A DNA stretch of 64,000 nucleotides from Parabacteroides sp. AD58. Its GTDB lineage: Bacteria > Bacteroidota > Bacteroidia > Bacteroidales > Tannerellaceae. The notes below the pieces were generated by a model. The model did no database searches. It was given only the letters and a program-made list of their open reading frames with translations, and had not been told where the DNA came from. Position 1 is the first letter of the stretch. Every line of letters starts with the position of its first letter. Shown in pieces: positions 46,417-55,506 of the stretch. The translations under genes and the position numbers were made by a program. Location: positions 1,798,001-1,862,000 of the forward strand of contig NZ_CP146284.1 in the NCBI RefSeq assembly GCF_023744375.2, given 5' to 3'.

Positions 46417-46710
46417 ATGAGACGAACCAACGTACAAACCCTTGGAGAAATACTCCGCGACTTCTTTGAAGACAATCCGGAAATCTATGAAAAGATCATG
46501 GAAGCCCGTATCGAACGGACATGGCCCAAAGTATTAGGACCGATGGCCCAACAATATACAAGCCACATGTACATCCGTGACCGGATCTTATATGTATATA
46601 TGAAGTCGGCTGTACTCCGCTCTGAACTGCTGCTCTGCAAAGATAAGCTGAGAGACAGCATCAATAAAGAGTTAGGTTCCGGCTATCTGTTCGACTTAGT
46701 CATCCGATGA
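46417..46710 (+). CDS. DUF721/DciA-like protein
   Basis: Small protein of 97 residues with the DUF721 signature (RTWPKVLGPMAQQYTSHMYI and YVYMKSAVLRSELLL). DciA proteins of this family load the replicative helicase in bacteria without DnaC. Coupling to recF by a two-base gap fits a replication role. The 3' end overlaps the convergent fthC gene by 11 bases. Confidence 0.88.
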   Translation: MRRTNVQTLGEILRDFFEDNPEIYEKIMEARIERTWPKVLGPMAQQYTSHMYIRDRILYVYMKSAVLRSELLLCKDKLRDSINKELGSGYLFDLVIR

Positions 46711-47254
46711 TTTCGCGCTCGGTAATCACCAGATCCATCTTTTTATCAAAGTCTTCTACCGGAATTTGATCTCGCAGCTGAAAAGAATACCCGATGCCTA
46801 TCTTCGGAACAGACAAGGTTGACAACAAACGGTCATAAAAGCCTCTTCCCCGCCCCATTCGGTTTAATCGGCGGTCGAATGCTACGCCCGGAACAATGAT
46901 CAGATCAATTTCCTTTTCGATGGATACAGACTGCGGAGTGACAATGGGTTCGATAATCCCGAAAGCACCTTTCTTGACAGAATCCGGTCCGGTATAAGGC
47001 AAGAGTAATAAATCATTGCCCTGCACTACCGGCAAGGCCAGACGTTTCTTCCGGTACCAGCGTTCGAGAAAAGCGGCCGTCTGTACTTCTCCCGGCAAAG
47101 CATGGTAACAAGCAACGGCATGAGCCTGCCGGAACAATTCAGTTTGTTCCAACAGGCTCATGAGCTGATCCGACCAGTCTTGTAACTGTTCGGGTGAATA
47201 TAATTTCTTTTGCCGGGCTATTTCGTGCCGCAGCTGTTGTTTCTCTTCGTGCAT
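46700..47254 (-). CDS. fthC: 5-formyltetrahydrofolate cyclo-ligase
   Basis: Enzyme of 184 residues that converts 5-formyl-THF to 5,10-methenyl-THF with ATP. The N-terminal KQQLRHEIARQKKLYSPEQ and the C-terminal DLIIVPGVAFDRRLNRMGRG and GFYDR are characteristic. It follows the S41 protease gene by two bases on the same strand, so the two are cotranscribed. Confidence 0.93.
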   Translation of the reverse strand: MHEEKQQLRHEIARQKKLYSPEQLQDWSDQLMSLLEQTELFRQAHAVACYHALPGEVQTAAFLERWYRKKRLALPVVQGNDLLLLPYTGPDSVKKGAFGIIEPIVTPQSVSIEKEIDLIIVPGVAFDRRLNRMGRGRGFYDRLLSTLSVPKIGIGYSFQLRDQIPVEDFDKKMDLVITEREIIG

Positions 47255-47256
47255 GC

Positions 47257-48897
47257 CTACAAGCTTTTTTCTGTATCCAATGCAATCGGATAAGCTTTTC
47301 CGGATTTTAATACCTCAACCGCTTTCTTGATTGTAATATCATCGCTCAAGAATACCGGATAAAAGCCGTCATCCTCAAAGAAGTTCCGGATAATATAAGC
47401 CTGCAGCTGTATCTCAATTAGTTTGTATGAAATAGCAATCAGGTTCGGACGTTTCCTTATCCCCTGTGTAACCGCATAATTGGTGAAGTTAGAAACCAAC
47501 GGCTGCTGTTTCAGGTAAGCCCACAATTCTTTATAATCCTTGAAGGAAGAGAATTTCTCCTTGTTTTTATCCGAATAATCCAACGCATACAAATACAAGA
47601 CACCGCTATTGATGATATTCGAAAAATAAGAAGTGATTCCGCTTGTATCACGCGGGATAAAGATATCCGGCATAATACCGCCGCCGCCATAAACCGTACG
47701 GCCACCCACGGTCTGGTACTGCAACGAAGCATCCAGTTTTATACTGTCGGCCGAATCAAATTCACCATGCATGTAGCGGTTGTAAATATCCTGATCGTAG
47801 TCTTCTGCCTCCCCTAATTTATATTGCTTCTGAATGCATCGTCCTGAAGGTGTATAATAACGGGCCACTGTAAGGCGAATTTCAGAACCGTCATTCAGTT
47901 TAATCGGCGACTGAACCAGTCCTTTTCCATAAGTACGCCGGCCAATAATCAATCCGCGGTCATTATCCTGAATAGCTCCGGAGACAATCTCGCTGGCCGA
48001 AGCCGAAATTTCATCCGTCAGAATGACAACCGGATTCTCTTTACACGTTCCGGTTCCGTTTGCATACGAATCAAAACGGGGAAAAGCTTTTCCTTCTGCA
48101 TACACAATCAGGCGGCCTTCCGGCATGAATTCATTCACCATATTGATGGCTGCATCCATATATCCTCCCGTGTTTCCGCGTAAGTCAATAATAAACGACT
48201 GGCAATTCTGTTGTTTCAATTTGGCAATGGCCGTGATAAACTCATTATAGGTCGTGCGGCCGAACTTGCTTACTTTGATATATCCGATGCCTTCGCTTAC
48301 CACATACGAAACATCAACCGTATTTACCGGGACATCACCTCGAGTTACCTCAACATAAAACAATTCCGGATTATCATTTCGCTTGATACCTAGTTTAACG
48401 GTACTGTTCTTGGCACCACGCAAAACCTTCTTCACATTGTCCGGGTTCATTTTCATACCGGCATACACCGAATCATTGATGGTTACAATACGGTCAAACA
48501 GCTTCAGTCCGGCCTTTTCCGACGGTCCGCCCGGAACTACGCCCGTTACCAGGATCGTATCGGTCTGCATATTGAAAGAAACACCGATACCGCTGAAAGA
48601 ACCTTCCAGATCTTCCGAGACAGCCGAAGCATCTTCTGCCGAGATATAAACAGAATGCGGATCCAGCTCACTGAAAATCTTCGGCACAGCACCTTCAATC
48701 AGCTCCGACATATTTACCGTATCGACATACTGCTCTTCTATGATGTCAAGAATGGCATCAATCTTGTTGCCCGACAGAAAATGTCTTTTCCGTCCCTGAT
48801 TAGAGAGCCAATAATAATTACCAATAAATATACCCAACGCGATACTGGCTGCAATAATCACCGGCAACCAGATAGTCATTCGCTTGTTTTTGTCCAT
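47257..48897 (-). CDS. S41 C-terminal processing peptidase
   Basis: Periplasmic tail-specific protease of 546 residues anchored by an N-terminal helix (IWLPVIIAASIALGIFIG). A PDZ domain (SFSGIGVSFNMQ to GLKLFDRIVTIND) precedes the S41 core with the catalytic serine in SASASEIVSGA and lysine in GRRTYGKGLVQ. Family members trim secreted or membrane proteins. It starts 12 bases after the dCMP deaminase stop, forming a three-gene unit with that gene and fthC. Confidence 0.93.
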   Translation of the reverse strand: MDKNKRMTIWLPVIIAASIALGIFIGNYYWLSNQGRKRHFLSGNKIDAILDIIEEQYVDTVNMSELIEGAVPKIFSELDPHSVYISAEDASAVSEDLEGSFSGIGVSFNMQTDTILVTGVVPGGPSEKAGLKLFDRIVTINDSVYAGMKMNPDNVKKVLRGAKNSTVKLGIKRNDNPELFYVEVTRGDVPVNTVDVSYVVSEGIGYIKVSKFGRTTYNEFITAIAKLKQQNCQSFIIDLRGNTGGYMDAAINMVNEFMPEGRLIVYAEGKAFPRFDSYANGTGTCKENPVVILTDEISASASEIVSGAIQDNDRGLIIGRRTYGKGLVQSPIKLNDGSEIRLTVARYYTPSGRCIQKQYKLGEAEDYDQDIYNRYMHGEFDSADSIKLDASLQYQTVGGRTVYGGGGIMPDIFIPRDTSGITSYFSNIINSGVLYLYALDYSDKNKEKFSSFKDYKELWAYLKQQPLVSNFTNYAVTQGIRKRPNLIAISYKLIEIQLQAYIIRNFFEDDGFYPVFLSDDITIKKAVEVLKSGKAYPIALDTEKSL

Positions 48898-48909
48898 AAG
48901 ACGTGTCCT

Positions 48910-49344
48910 TTATTCGTTTAAGTCTATATAATCAACCTGTATATTTGCCTTCTTCAATAAATCACATCCTTCTTCCGTCCGATACTTTTCCGAATAAACT
49001 ACCCGGACGATTCCCGACTGTATAATCAGCTTAGAGCACTCTATACACGGAGCCGAAGTTACGTAAATCGTAGCCCCTTTACTGCTATTCGACGAAGCAG
49101 CCACTTTCGTAATGGCATTGGCCTCGGCATGCAATACATAAGGAAGAGTTACATTGTTTTCATCCTCACAAACATTCTCAAACCCGGAAGGCGTTCCGTT
49201 ATACCCATCAGAAATAATCATCTGGTCTTTTACGATCAATGCTCCTACCTGCCTTCTTTTGCAGTATGAGTTTTCAGCCCAGATAGAAGCCATGCGCAAA
49301 TACCGCTTGTCCAGTTCGTGTTGCTTGTCTGTCTTATTGATCAT
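48910..49344 (-). CDS. dCMP deaminase family protein
   Basis: Zinc deaminase of 144 residues (ComEB-like). The zinc-binding and catalytic motifs are HAEANAI and SAPCIECSKLI, and NGTPSGFEN lies in the substrate loop. It makes dUMP from dCMP for thymidylate synthesis. It is the first gene of the unit with the S41 protease and fthC. Confidence 0.92.
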   Translation of the reverse strand: MINKTDKQHELDKRYLRMASIWAENSYCKRRQVGALIVKDQMIISDGYNGTPSGFENVCEDENNVTLPYVLHAEANAITKVAASSNSSKGATIYVTSAPCIECSKLIIQSGIVRVVYSEKYRTEEGCDLLKKANIQVDYIDLNE

Positions 49345-49362
49345 TGTCTTATATTTTTAACC

Positions 49363-49398
49363 AAAAAGGCGTACCGTTTGTTGTCCGGTACGCCTTTT
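49363..49398 (-). terminator. Terminator of the M3 peptidase gene
   Basis: AAAGGCGTACCG pairs with CGGTACGCCTTT around a nine-base loop, with a T-run on the minus strand. It separates the peptidase from the deaminase unit. Confidence 0.8.
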
Positions 49399-49467
49399 GC
49401 ATATTCTACCGTAACAATCAAGGCACAAAATTAATCAATTTGCCTCAACTGCTACTTCTTTATCCGC

Positions 49468-51573
49468 TTATTTTTTAATACCATTACGAATTAGCAAGGC
49501 ATCGATGGTTGGATCCTGTCCTCTGAATCGTTTATACAAGACAGCCGGATCTTCCGTTCCACCTTTTGAGAGGATATTATCATAGAAAGATTTGGCTACT
49601 TCCTTGTTGAAAATTCCTTTTTCCTTGAATACCGAGAAGGCATCTGCATCCAGCACTTCTGCCCATTTATAACCATAATATCCGGCTGCATAACCACCGG
49701 CAAACAGATGACCGAAGCTGGTACTCATGCAAGCCTCGGGAACTTCCGGAACAACGGCAGCCGGAGCCCAGGCTTTCTTCTCGAAGGCTACGACATCGCC
49801 CTCGAACGGTTCCGTAATTGTATGCCAAGCCATATCCAGCAAACCGAAACTTACCTGACGGCAGCAGGCATATCCGGTGTTGAAATTGGAAGCATCGATC
49901 AGCTTCTGTACGAGCTCCTGCGGTATCTTCTCGCCGGTCTGGTAATGAACGGCAATCTGATCCAGATATTCTTTCTCGGTCAGCCAGTTCTCCATGATCT
50001 GAGAAGGCAGTTCCACAAAGTCCTGATAAACACTCGTACCGGAAAGGCTTGCATACGTTCCGTTGGCACAGATACCATGCAGGGCATGACCAAACTCATG
50101 CAACAGGGTTTCAACCTCATCGAAAGTCAGCAGAGAAGGTTTCGTATCAGTCGGACGGGTGAAGTTCATGACAATGATGATCTGTGGACGAACATCCTTG
50201 CCTTTCGCATCGCGGTACTGTGAGCGGATGCCATTCATCCAGGCACCAGACTGTTTTCCTTCGCGCGGGAAGAAATCGGTATACAGCACAGCCTTGAAAT
50301 TGCCTTCCGCATCATACACTTCATAAGCCTGTACTTCTTTGTCGTAAACAGGGATCTTCTTGTTTTCCTTGAATGTCAGGCCATACAACTGGGTAGCCAG
50401 TCCGAATACACCTTTCTTGACATTCTCCAACTGGAAATACGGACGGGTCATTTCGTCGTTCACCTTAAAGCGCAGGTCTTTCAGTTTCTCTGAATAATAA
50501 CTCCAGTCCCAAGGCATGACTTGCATATTCTGTTGTTCCATTCCCATGGCAAATCCCTGTACCGCATTATATTCATTGATGGCTACCGGCTTATAGGCAT
50601 CCAGCAACTGATTCAGCAACTTATATACATTATCCGTATTCTTGGCCATCTTATGCGATAACTCGAATGCGGCATAATTAGGATAACCCATTAACTGGGC
50701 CAGAGCCAAACGTCCGTTCACCAGTTTCCGGATGATTTCCTTATTATCATATTCATCACCTTTGTTGCCTGTACTCATATAAGCACGATACATCTTTTCA
50801 CGCAGCGCGCGGGAATCGGCATAACGCATGAAAGGCACGTAGCTCGGCGCATCTAAGGTAAACAACCAGCCTTCTTTTCCTTTCTCCTTAGCCAGATGAG
50901 CGGCTGCCTCACGGATACTTTCCGGCAGGCCGGCGATATCTTTCTCGTCAGTCAGCAACATCTCAAACCGGTTCTGGTCTTTCAGCGCATTCTGGTCGAA
51001 CTGCAAAGACAACAGACTCAGCTCCGTACTCAAAGCCCGGTATTTCTCTTTATCTTCTGCACTCAAGGTGGCTCCGCTTTCCTGGAAGGCCCGATAGGTT
51101 TCGTCTAATAAGCGGGCATCTTCGATGGATAAATTCAACGACTGACGCTGGTCATAAACGGCCTTAACACGGGCAAAAAGCTTTTCGTTCAAATAAATAT
51201 TATTCGAACTTTCCGTCAGATCAGGAGAAATTCGCTGAGAGATTTCCATCATCTCGTCATTGGCGTTTGCACTCAACACATTGAAGAAGGCGCCACTCAC
51301 CCGGCTCAATAATTCACCGCTCCGTTCCAATGCCACAATTGTGTTCTCGAATGTAGCGGGTTCGGCGTTATTGGCAATCTTATCAACCTCTTCCTTTAAC
51401 TCAGCGATGCCTCTTTTGAAAGCCGGTTCATAGTGTTCCGTCTTAATTTTGTCGAATGGAGGCGTCTCAAACGGAGTTTTGTATTTTCCAAAAAATGGAT
51501 TTGATTCTGCCTGTACCATAATATTTGAACTTAAACCAAATAGTAAAATAGCATTACACAATAAATTCTTCAT
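49468..51573 (-). CDS. dcp: Peptidyl-dipeptidase Dcp (M3 family), secreted
   Basis: Zinc metallopeptidase of 701 residues. The ATG at 51573 is chosen because it begins a signal peptide (NLLCNAILLFGLSSNIMVQA); 13 upstream codons add nothing useful. The zinc motif HEFGHALHG has His492, Glu493 and His496. The neighbouring SGTSVYQDFVELPSQIMENW supplies the next ligand glutamate. The enzyme removes dipeptides from peptide C-termini in the periplasm. Its upstream region holds the tandem 22-bp repeats. Confidence 0.93.
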   Translation of the reverse strand: MKNLLCNAILLFGLSSNIMVQAESNPFFGKYKTPFETPPFDKIKTEHYEPAFKRGIAELKEEVDKIANNAEPATFENTIVALERSGELLSRVSGAFFNVLSANANDEMMEISQRISPDLTESSNNIYLNEKLFARVKAVYDQRQSLNLSIEDARLLDETYRAFQESGATLSAEDKEKYRALSTELSLLSLQFDQNALKDQNRFEMLLTDEKDIAGLPESIREAAAHLAKEKGKEGWLFTLDAPSYVPFMRYADSRALREKMYRAYMSTGNKGDEYDNKEIIRKLVNGRLALAQLMGYPNYAAFELSHKMAKNTDNVYKLLNQLLDAYKPVAINEYNAVQGFAMGMEQQNMQVMPWDWSYYSEKLKDLRFKVNDEMTRPYFQLENVKKGVFGLATQLYGLTFKENKKIPVYDKEVQAYEVYDAEGNFKAVLYTDFFPREGKQSGAWMNGIRSQYRDAKGKDVRPQIIIVMNFTRPTDTKPSLLTFDEVETLLHEFGHALHGICANGTYASLSGTSVYQDFVELPSQIMENWLTEKEYLDQIAVHYQTGEKIPQELVQKLIDASNFNTGYACCRQVSFGLLDMAWHTITEPFEGDVVAFEKKAWAPAAVVPEVPEACMSTSFGHLFAGGYAAGYYGYKWAEVLDADAFSVFKEKGIFNKEVAKSFYDNILSKGGTEDPAVLYKRFRGQDPTIDALLIRNGIKK

Positions 51574-51735
51574 ACACACACTCTTTATTATTTCTAATTC
51601 GCAAAGGTACATTTTTTAAGCTAATACGAACATCAAATAGAATCTTTAACAAAGACGTTTCTCCATTCTTCTAAATAGCATAGCAAGCGATTCACCCTGC
51701 AAATCAGTATAAAAGCTACGAGCTTTTAATTGTTT

Positions 51736-51823
51736 GACAGATGTCGTAAAGCTTTACCATATCTATGAAAAAGCTTTTTGACAATTGTGATAAAGCTTTT
51801 CGACAACTGTGATAAAGCTACTT
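51736..51823 (+). repeat. Tandem 22-bp repeat, four units (site 2)
   Basis: Four consecutive units start at 51736, 51758, 51780 and 51802. Units 1, 3 and 4 begin GACA and contain a TAAAGCTTT-like core; unit 2 begins CATATCTATG. The same order of unit types is seen at 17664-17751 on the minus strand. It lies about 160 bases upstream of the dcp start, between that gene and the tRNA terminator. Confidence 0.75.
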
Positions 51824-51865
51824 CCAAACGGATTTCAAACTTCTATCCGCTAAAGTTTAGTCCAT

Positions 51866-51900
51866 AAAAAAAGCAGCTACCTAATCATAGATAACTGCTT
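51866..51900 (-). terminator. Terminator of tRNA-Gly (CCC)
   Basis: On the minus strand AAGCAG and nearby TTATCTA pair with TAGGTAG and CTGCTT, followed by TTTTTTT. It lies 13 bases after the tRNA 3' end. Confidence 0.75.
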
Positions 51901-51913
51901 ATTCACTGAATAG

Positions 51914-51986
51914 AGCGGCAAACGGGACTCGAACCCGCGACCCTCAGCTTGGGAAGCTGATGCTCTACCAACTGAGCTACTGCCGC
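51914..51986 (-). tRNA. tRNA-Gly (CCC)
   Basis: 73-base cloverleaf on the minus strand with acceptor GCGGCAG paired with TTGCCGC (one mismatch-like end pair), anticodon loop TTCCCAA and T-arm GGTTCGAGTCC. It is very similar to the tRNA-Gly at 43687-43759 except for the anticodon region and acceptor. Confidence 0.93.
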
Positions 51987-52024
51987 AAGACGGTGCAAAT
52001 ATAGAGATTTCTTTCTTTTTTTCT

Positions 52025-52032
52025 TACCTTTG
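52025..52032 (+). promoter_or_regulatory. Likely -7 element of argB
   Basis: TACCTTTG fits TAnnTTTG and lies 29 bases ahead of the argB ATG. Confidence 0.45.
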
Positions 52033-52061
52033 GGGCAAAAATCTTACAAAATATTTTCACA

Positions 52062-52829
52062 ATGGAAAAATTAACCCTGATTAAAGTAGGTGGTAAAATC
52101 GTGGAAGAACCCGATACGCTGCAACAATTGCTCCGTGATTTTTCTTCCATTGACGGCTACAAAGTTCTGGTTCACGGAGGAGGACGCTCGGCTACCAAGA
52201 TAGCTTCACAGCTGGGCATCGAGAGCCAGATGGTAAACGGACGACGCATCACGGATGCTGAGATGCTGAAAGTCGTAACGATGGTGTACGGCGGATTAGT
52301 AAACAAGAATATTGTAGCCGGACTCCAGGCATTACAAGTCAATGCCTTAGGGCTGACCGGTGCCGACATGAACATCATGCGCTCATACAAACGCCCGGTA
52401 AAAGATGTAGATTATGGTTTTGTGGGCGATGTCAAAGAAGTCAACGCCGATGTACTGGCTTCACTGATCAAACAAGGTATCGTCCCGGTACTGGCTCCGC
52501 TGACACACGACAAACAAGGGCACATGCTCAACACCAACGCTGATACCATTGCCGGCGAAGCTGCCAAGGCTTTAGCCAAATACTTTGACGTAACGCTGAT
52601 GTTCTGCTTCGAAAAGAAAGGCGTTTTACTAAATGAGCAAGACGACGAGAGCGTCATTCCTGAAATCGACCGCGTTTCTTTCCAGAAATATGTAGACGAA
52701 GGCATCATCCAAGGCGGTATGATTCCTAAATTGGAAAACGCATTCCAGGCCATTGATGCCGGAGTGAAACAAGTCATTATCACCCAAGCTTCCGAAATAC
52801 ACAAGAATACAGGAACCCGCGTTCATTAA
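52062..52829 (+). CDS. argB: Acetylglutamate kinase
   Basis: Arginine-pathway enzyme of 255 residues that phosphorylates N-acetylglutamate. Motifs KVGGKIVEEPD, VHGGGRSATKIASQLG, VNGRRITDAEMLKVV and NTNADTIAGEAAKALA are typical. The C-terminus (GTRVH) is standard for the family. No other arg gene lies in the window. The ABC gene follows eight bases later and may be cotranscribed. Confidence 0.94.
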   Translation: MEKLTLIKVGGKIVEEPDTLQQLLRDFSSIDGYKVLVHGGGRSATKIASQLGIESQMVNGRRITDAEMLKVVTMVYGGLVNKNIVAGLQALQVNALGLTGADMNIMRSYKRPVKDVDYGFVGDVKEVNADVLASLIKQGIVPVLAPLTHDKQGHMLNTNADTIAGEAAKALAKYFDVTLMFCFEKKGVLLNEQDDESVIPEIDRVSFQKYVDEGIIQGGMIPKLENAFQAIDAGVKQVIITQASEIHKNTGTRVH

Positions 52830-52837
52830 CCATTCGT

Positions 52838-54283
52838 ATGGAAAAAGAAATTGTTCATATCAGTCAAGTAGTCACCCGACTGCCCGAGCTTCGTTTTGCC
52901 GATCCCGTTGAATGGCGGATCTGCGAAGGAGAACAATGGGCCGTAATTGGTCCGAATGGTGGCGGAAAGACGCTGATCGCCGACATCATGCAGCGCAAGT
53001 TCGCCTTTCGGGAAGGAGAAGTACGCTACAACCGGGAAGGGAAAGTCAGCGACATCATCAAAAGCATTGCGTTCAAAGACATTTATTCGCTGGCCGACTG
53101 CCGGAACAGCTATTACCAGCAACGCTGGCATGCCACCGAAGCAGATGATGTTCCTACCGTTGCCGAGACATTATCTGAATACGAAGGGACCGACAATCTG
53201 AAAGAAGTCCTGCATATCTTCGGCATCGAAGACCTGCTGCCCAAGAAACTGATTTACCTCTCAAGCGGAGAACTCCGGAAATTCCTGATCGTCCGCACAC
53301 TGTTAAGCCGCCCGGAAGTATTAATCCTCGACAATCCATTTATCGGACTGGATGCTCCGTCACGCGACCTGCTGGTAGATATGCTCGGACAGCTGTCGAA
53401 ACTGCACGGCGTACAAGTCATTCTGCTCTTATCTAATCCGGCTGATATTCCGGATATGATTACGCATGTATTGCCCGTTGCCGGGAAGAAATGTTATCCG
53501 CCCATGACCCGGGAAGCCTTTCTGGCAGATACCGACTTCATCCAGCAGTTATTCCCGGAACAAGATTGGAAGAACATCGAACTTCCGGTCGACAAGAACA
53601 AACAGCCAGCCACCCACGAAGTCACTTTCCGAATGGAACACGTATGTATCCGCTACGGGAAACGGACAATCCTGAAAGACCTGGACTGGGAAGTGCGGAA
53701 CGGCGAAAAATGGGCCTTGTTTGGTCCGAACGGCGCCGGCAAATCTACCTTACTAAGTCTGGTCTATGCCGATAATCCACAATCGTATGCCAATACGCTC
53801 TACCTATTCGACAAGAAAAGAGGTTCAGGCGAAAGTATCTGGGAAATCAAGAAACGGATCGGATATGTTTCTCCGGAGATGCATTTGTATTATATGGAGA
53901 ATGTTCCGACACTCCAGATTGTAGGTTCCGGTTATTTCGATTCAATCGGTCTGTTCCGGAAATGCAATGAAGAGCAGAACGAAGGAGCCTTGAAATGGAT
54001 GCGGGTATTCGGCATCGAACACTTGAAAGACCGTTCTTTCCTGACCTTATCGTCGGGTGAACAGCGACTGGCTTTACTGGCACGAGCCTTTGTAAAAGAC
54101 CCGGATCTGATTATCCTGGATGAACCGCTGCACGGACTGGATGTCAGCAATAAGAAACGAGCCGCAGCCATCATTGAGCAGTTCTGTGAACGCCCGGGCA
54201 AGACGCTGATCTATGTAACACACTATCCGCATGAATTGCCGGCCTGTGTTAACCAGACATTTAAGCTGGTTAAACATCTATAA
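52838..54283 (+). CDS. Twin ATP-binding-cassette protein (ModF-like)
   Basis: Cytoplasmic protein of 481 residues with two ABC domains and no membrane segment. The first has Walker A GPNGGGKTLIAD, signature LSSGELRKF and Walker B VLILDNPF. The second has [23 protein letters not shown] and LIILDEPLHG. The first domain has Asn where the catalytic Glu normally follows Walker B, so only the second is expected to hydrolyse ATP well. The arrangement matches ModF/PhrA-type ATPases of uncertain function; no permease is adjacent. Confidence 0.85.
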   Translation: MEKEIVHISQVVTRLPELRFADPVEWRICEGEQWAVIGPNGGGKTLIADIMQRKFAFREGEVRYNREGKVSDIIKSIAFKDIYSLADCRNSYYQQRWHATEADDVPTVAETLSEYEGTDNLKEVLHIFGIEDLLPKKLIYLSSGELRKFLIVRTLLSRPEVLILDNPFIGLDAPSRDLLVDMLGQLSKLHGVQVILLLSNPADIPDMITHVLPVAGKKCYPPMTREAFLADTDFIQQLFPEQDWKNIELPVDKNKQPATHEVTFRMEHVCIRYGKRTILKDLDWEVRNGEKWALFGPNGAGKSTLLSLVYADNPQSYANTLYLFDKKRGSGESIWEIKKRIGYVSPEMHLYYMENVPTLQIVGSGYFDSIGLFRKCNEEQNEGALKWMRVFGIEHLKDRSFLTLSSGEQRLALLARAFVKDPDLIILDEPLHGLDVSNKKRAAAIIEQFCERPGKTLIYVTHYPHELPACVNQTFKLVKHL

Positions 54284-54329
54284 AAAAGATTATTCTTATA
54301 GCTTTCCCAGCTGTAAGAATAATCTTTTT
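54282..54329 (+). terminator. Bidirectional terminator after the twin-ABC gene
   Basis: AAAAGATTATTCTTA pairs with TAAGAATAATCTTTT, overlapping the ABC stop codon. The symmetric A- and T-runs allow action in both directions. Confidence 0.8.
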
Positions 54330-54353
54330 GATTACTAAACCCATTCTAACCAA

Positions 54354-54373
54354 AGAGAAGAAACGTCTCTTCT
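54354..54373. repeat. Near-palindrome ahead of the recombinase gene
   Basis: GAGAAGA and the TCTTCTC that follows within about 20 bases form an imperfect palindrome, 18 bases ahead of the recombinase ATG. It may be an operator or recombinase-binding site, or chance. Confidence 0.35.
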
Positions 54374-54390
54374 CCTTAAAATTTAATAGT

Positions 54391-55389
54391 ATGGGAAATA
54401 TACAGTATTCAGTAACAGACATTTGTTACACCTTCTACCGTTCGTCCAGCCCGTTTGACTCCACTCCAGCCAATTACGCGGAGAATGAGAAAGACAAGTC
54501 ATTCATTGCCTTCATCAAACAGGAAATCACCAGCCATGAGATGAAAGAATCGACCCGAAAGAATCATGAATCGACCATCAACCTTCTCAGGCGATTCAAA
54601 CCAAGTATCAGCTTTAATGACATCAATTATCAGTTTGTCTGTGACTTCGAGGCGTACATGGAGTCTCTTGCTTACCACAAGAATACCATTGCCAAGCACC
54701 TGAAGCAGTTGAAGCGGCACATCAACACCGCCATCAACAAAGATCTGATCAATCCGAAGCAATATCCGTTCCGCAGGTACAAGATCAAAACACAGGCTTC
54801 TACCCGTAATCATCTCACGCCCGATGAACTTAAGAAGATAGAAGCTCTTCCTTCCCGAAACTACAGAGGCATCAACCGCTGCCGGGATATGTTTCTGTTC
54901 AGTTGTTATACAGGTCTCCGTTTCTCAGACATCACCCGGCTCCGACAAGAGAATTTCCAACTTATTGACGGAAAATGGTGGTTAATCTTTAAAAGTCTGA
55001 AGACGGGCGTACACATCAAATTACCCATATACATGCTGTTCGACGGAAAAGCAGTCGGGATTTACAAGAAATATGGTCATCTTAATTTCAAGACTTCATT
55101 ATTCGGACTTTCTACAACCAGCAACTCTGCAACCAACAAACAATTGAAAATGGTGGCCAAAAAAGCTCATGCAAATAAACACATCTCATTTCATACGGCA
55201 CGGCATACCTGTGCTACCTTATTATTATATAACGGAGTACAGCTGACTACTGTACAAAAGCTGCTCGGACATCAGAGTATCCGCACAACAGAGGTTTACA
55301 GCGATATCATGGATATGACAATCATCCGGGATCTGGAAGATGCCAAAAAGAAGAAAAAGAACAGGAATAAAATGCAGACAACTGATTGA
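54391..55389 (+). CDS. Tyrosine recombinase/integrase
   Basis: Site-specific recombinase of 332 residues. The ATG at 54391 (MGNIQYSVTDICYTFYR) is preferred to a TTG inside the upstream terminator. A SAM-like core-binding domain (about 55-150) is followed by a catalytic domain with Arg in TGLRFSD, Lys in KSLKTG, HTARH, LLGHQS and Tyr in EVYSDI. All residues for strand exchange are present. The build matches recombinases of Bacteroidetes conjugative elements and invertible promoters. No mobile-element cargo is nearby. A long palindrome follows its stop. Confidence 0.9.
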   Translation: MGNIQYSVTDICYTFYRSSSPFDSTPANYAENEKDKSFIAFIKQEITSHEMKESTRKNHESTINLLRRFKPSISFNDINYQFVCDFEAYMESLAYHKNTIAKHLKQLKRHINTAINKDLINPKQYPFRRYKIKTQASTRNHLTPDELKKIEALPSRNYRGINRCRDMFLFSCYTGLRFSDITRLRQENFQLIDGKWWLIFKSLKTGVHIKLPIYMLFDGKAVGIYKKYGHLNFKTSLFGLSTTSNSATNKQLKMVAKKAHANKHISFHTARHTCATLLLYNGVQLTTVQKLLGHQSIRTTEVYSDIMDMTIIRDLEDAKKKKKNRNKMQTTD

Positions 55390-55451
55390 TGTAACAGAAT
55401 CTTTTACCCAAAGCATTCGACAGGGTTTTCTGAAGGAATAAGAAGAGAAAA

Positions 55452-55503
55452 GCCAGGCTTCATGCACAACAGGATTTTCCCCAAACCTGTTGTGCATCGC
55501 TGG
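55452..55503. terminator. Long palindrome between recombinase and udp
   Basis: ATGCACAACAGG pairs with CCTGTTGTGCAT, and outer GCCAG/CTGGC extends the stem. There is no T-run on either side, so it may end transcription weakly in both directions or be a recombinase target. It ends four bases before the udp stop. Confidence 0.45.
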
Positions 55504-55506
55504 CAA

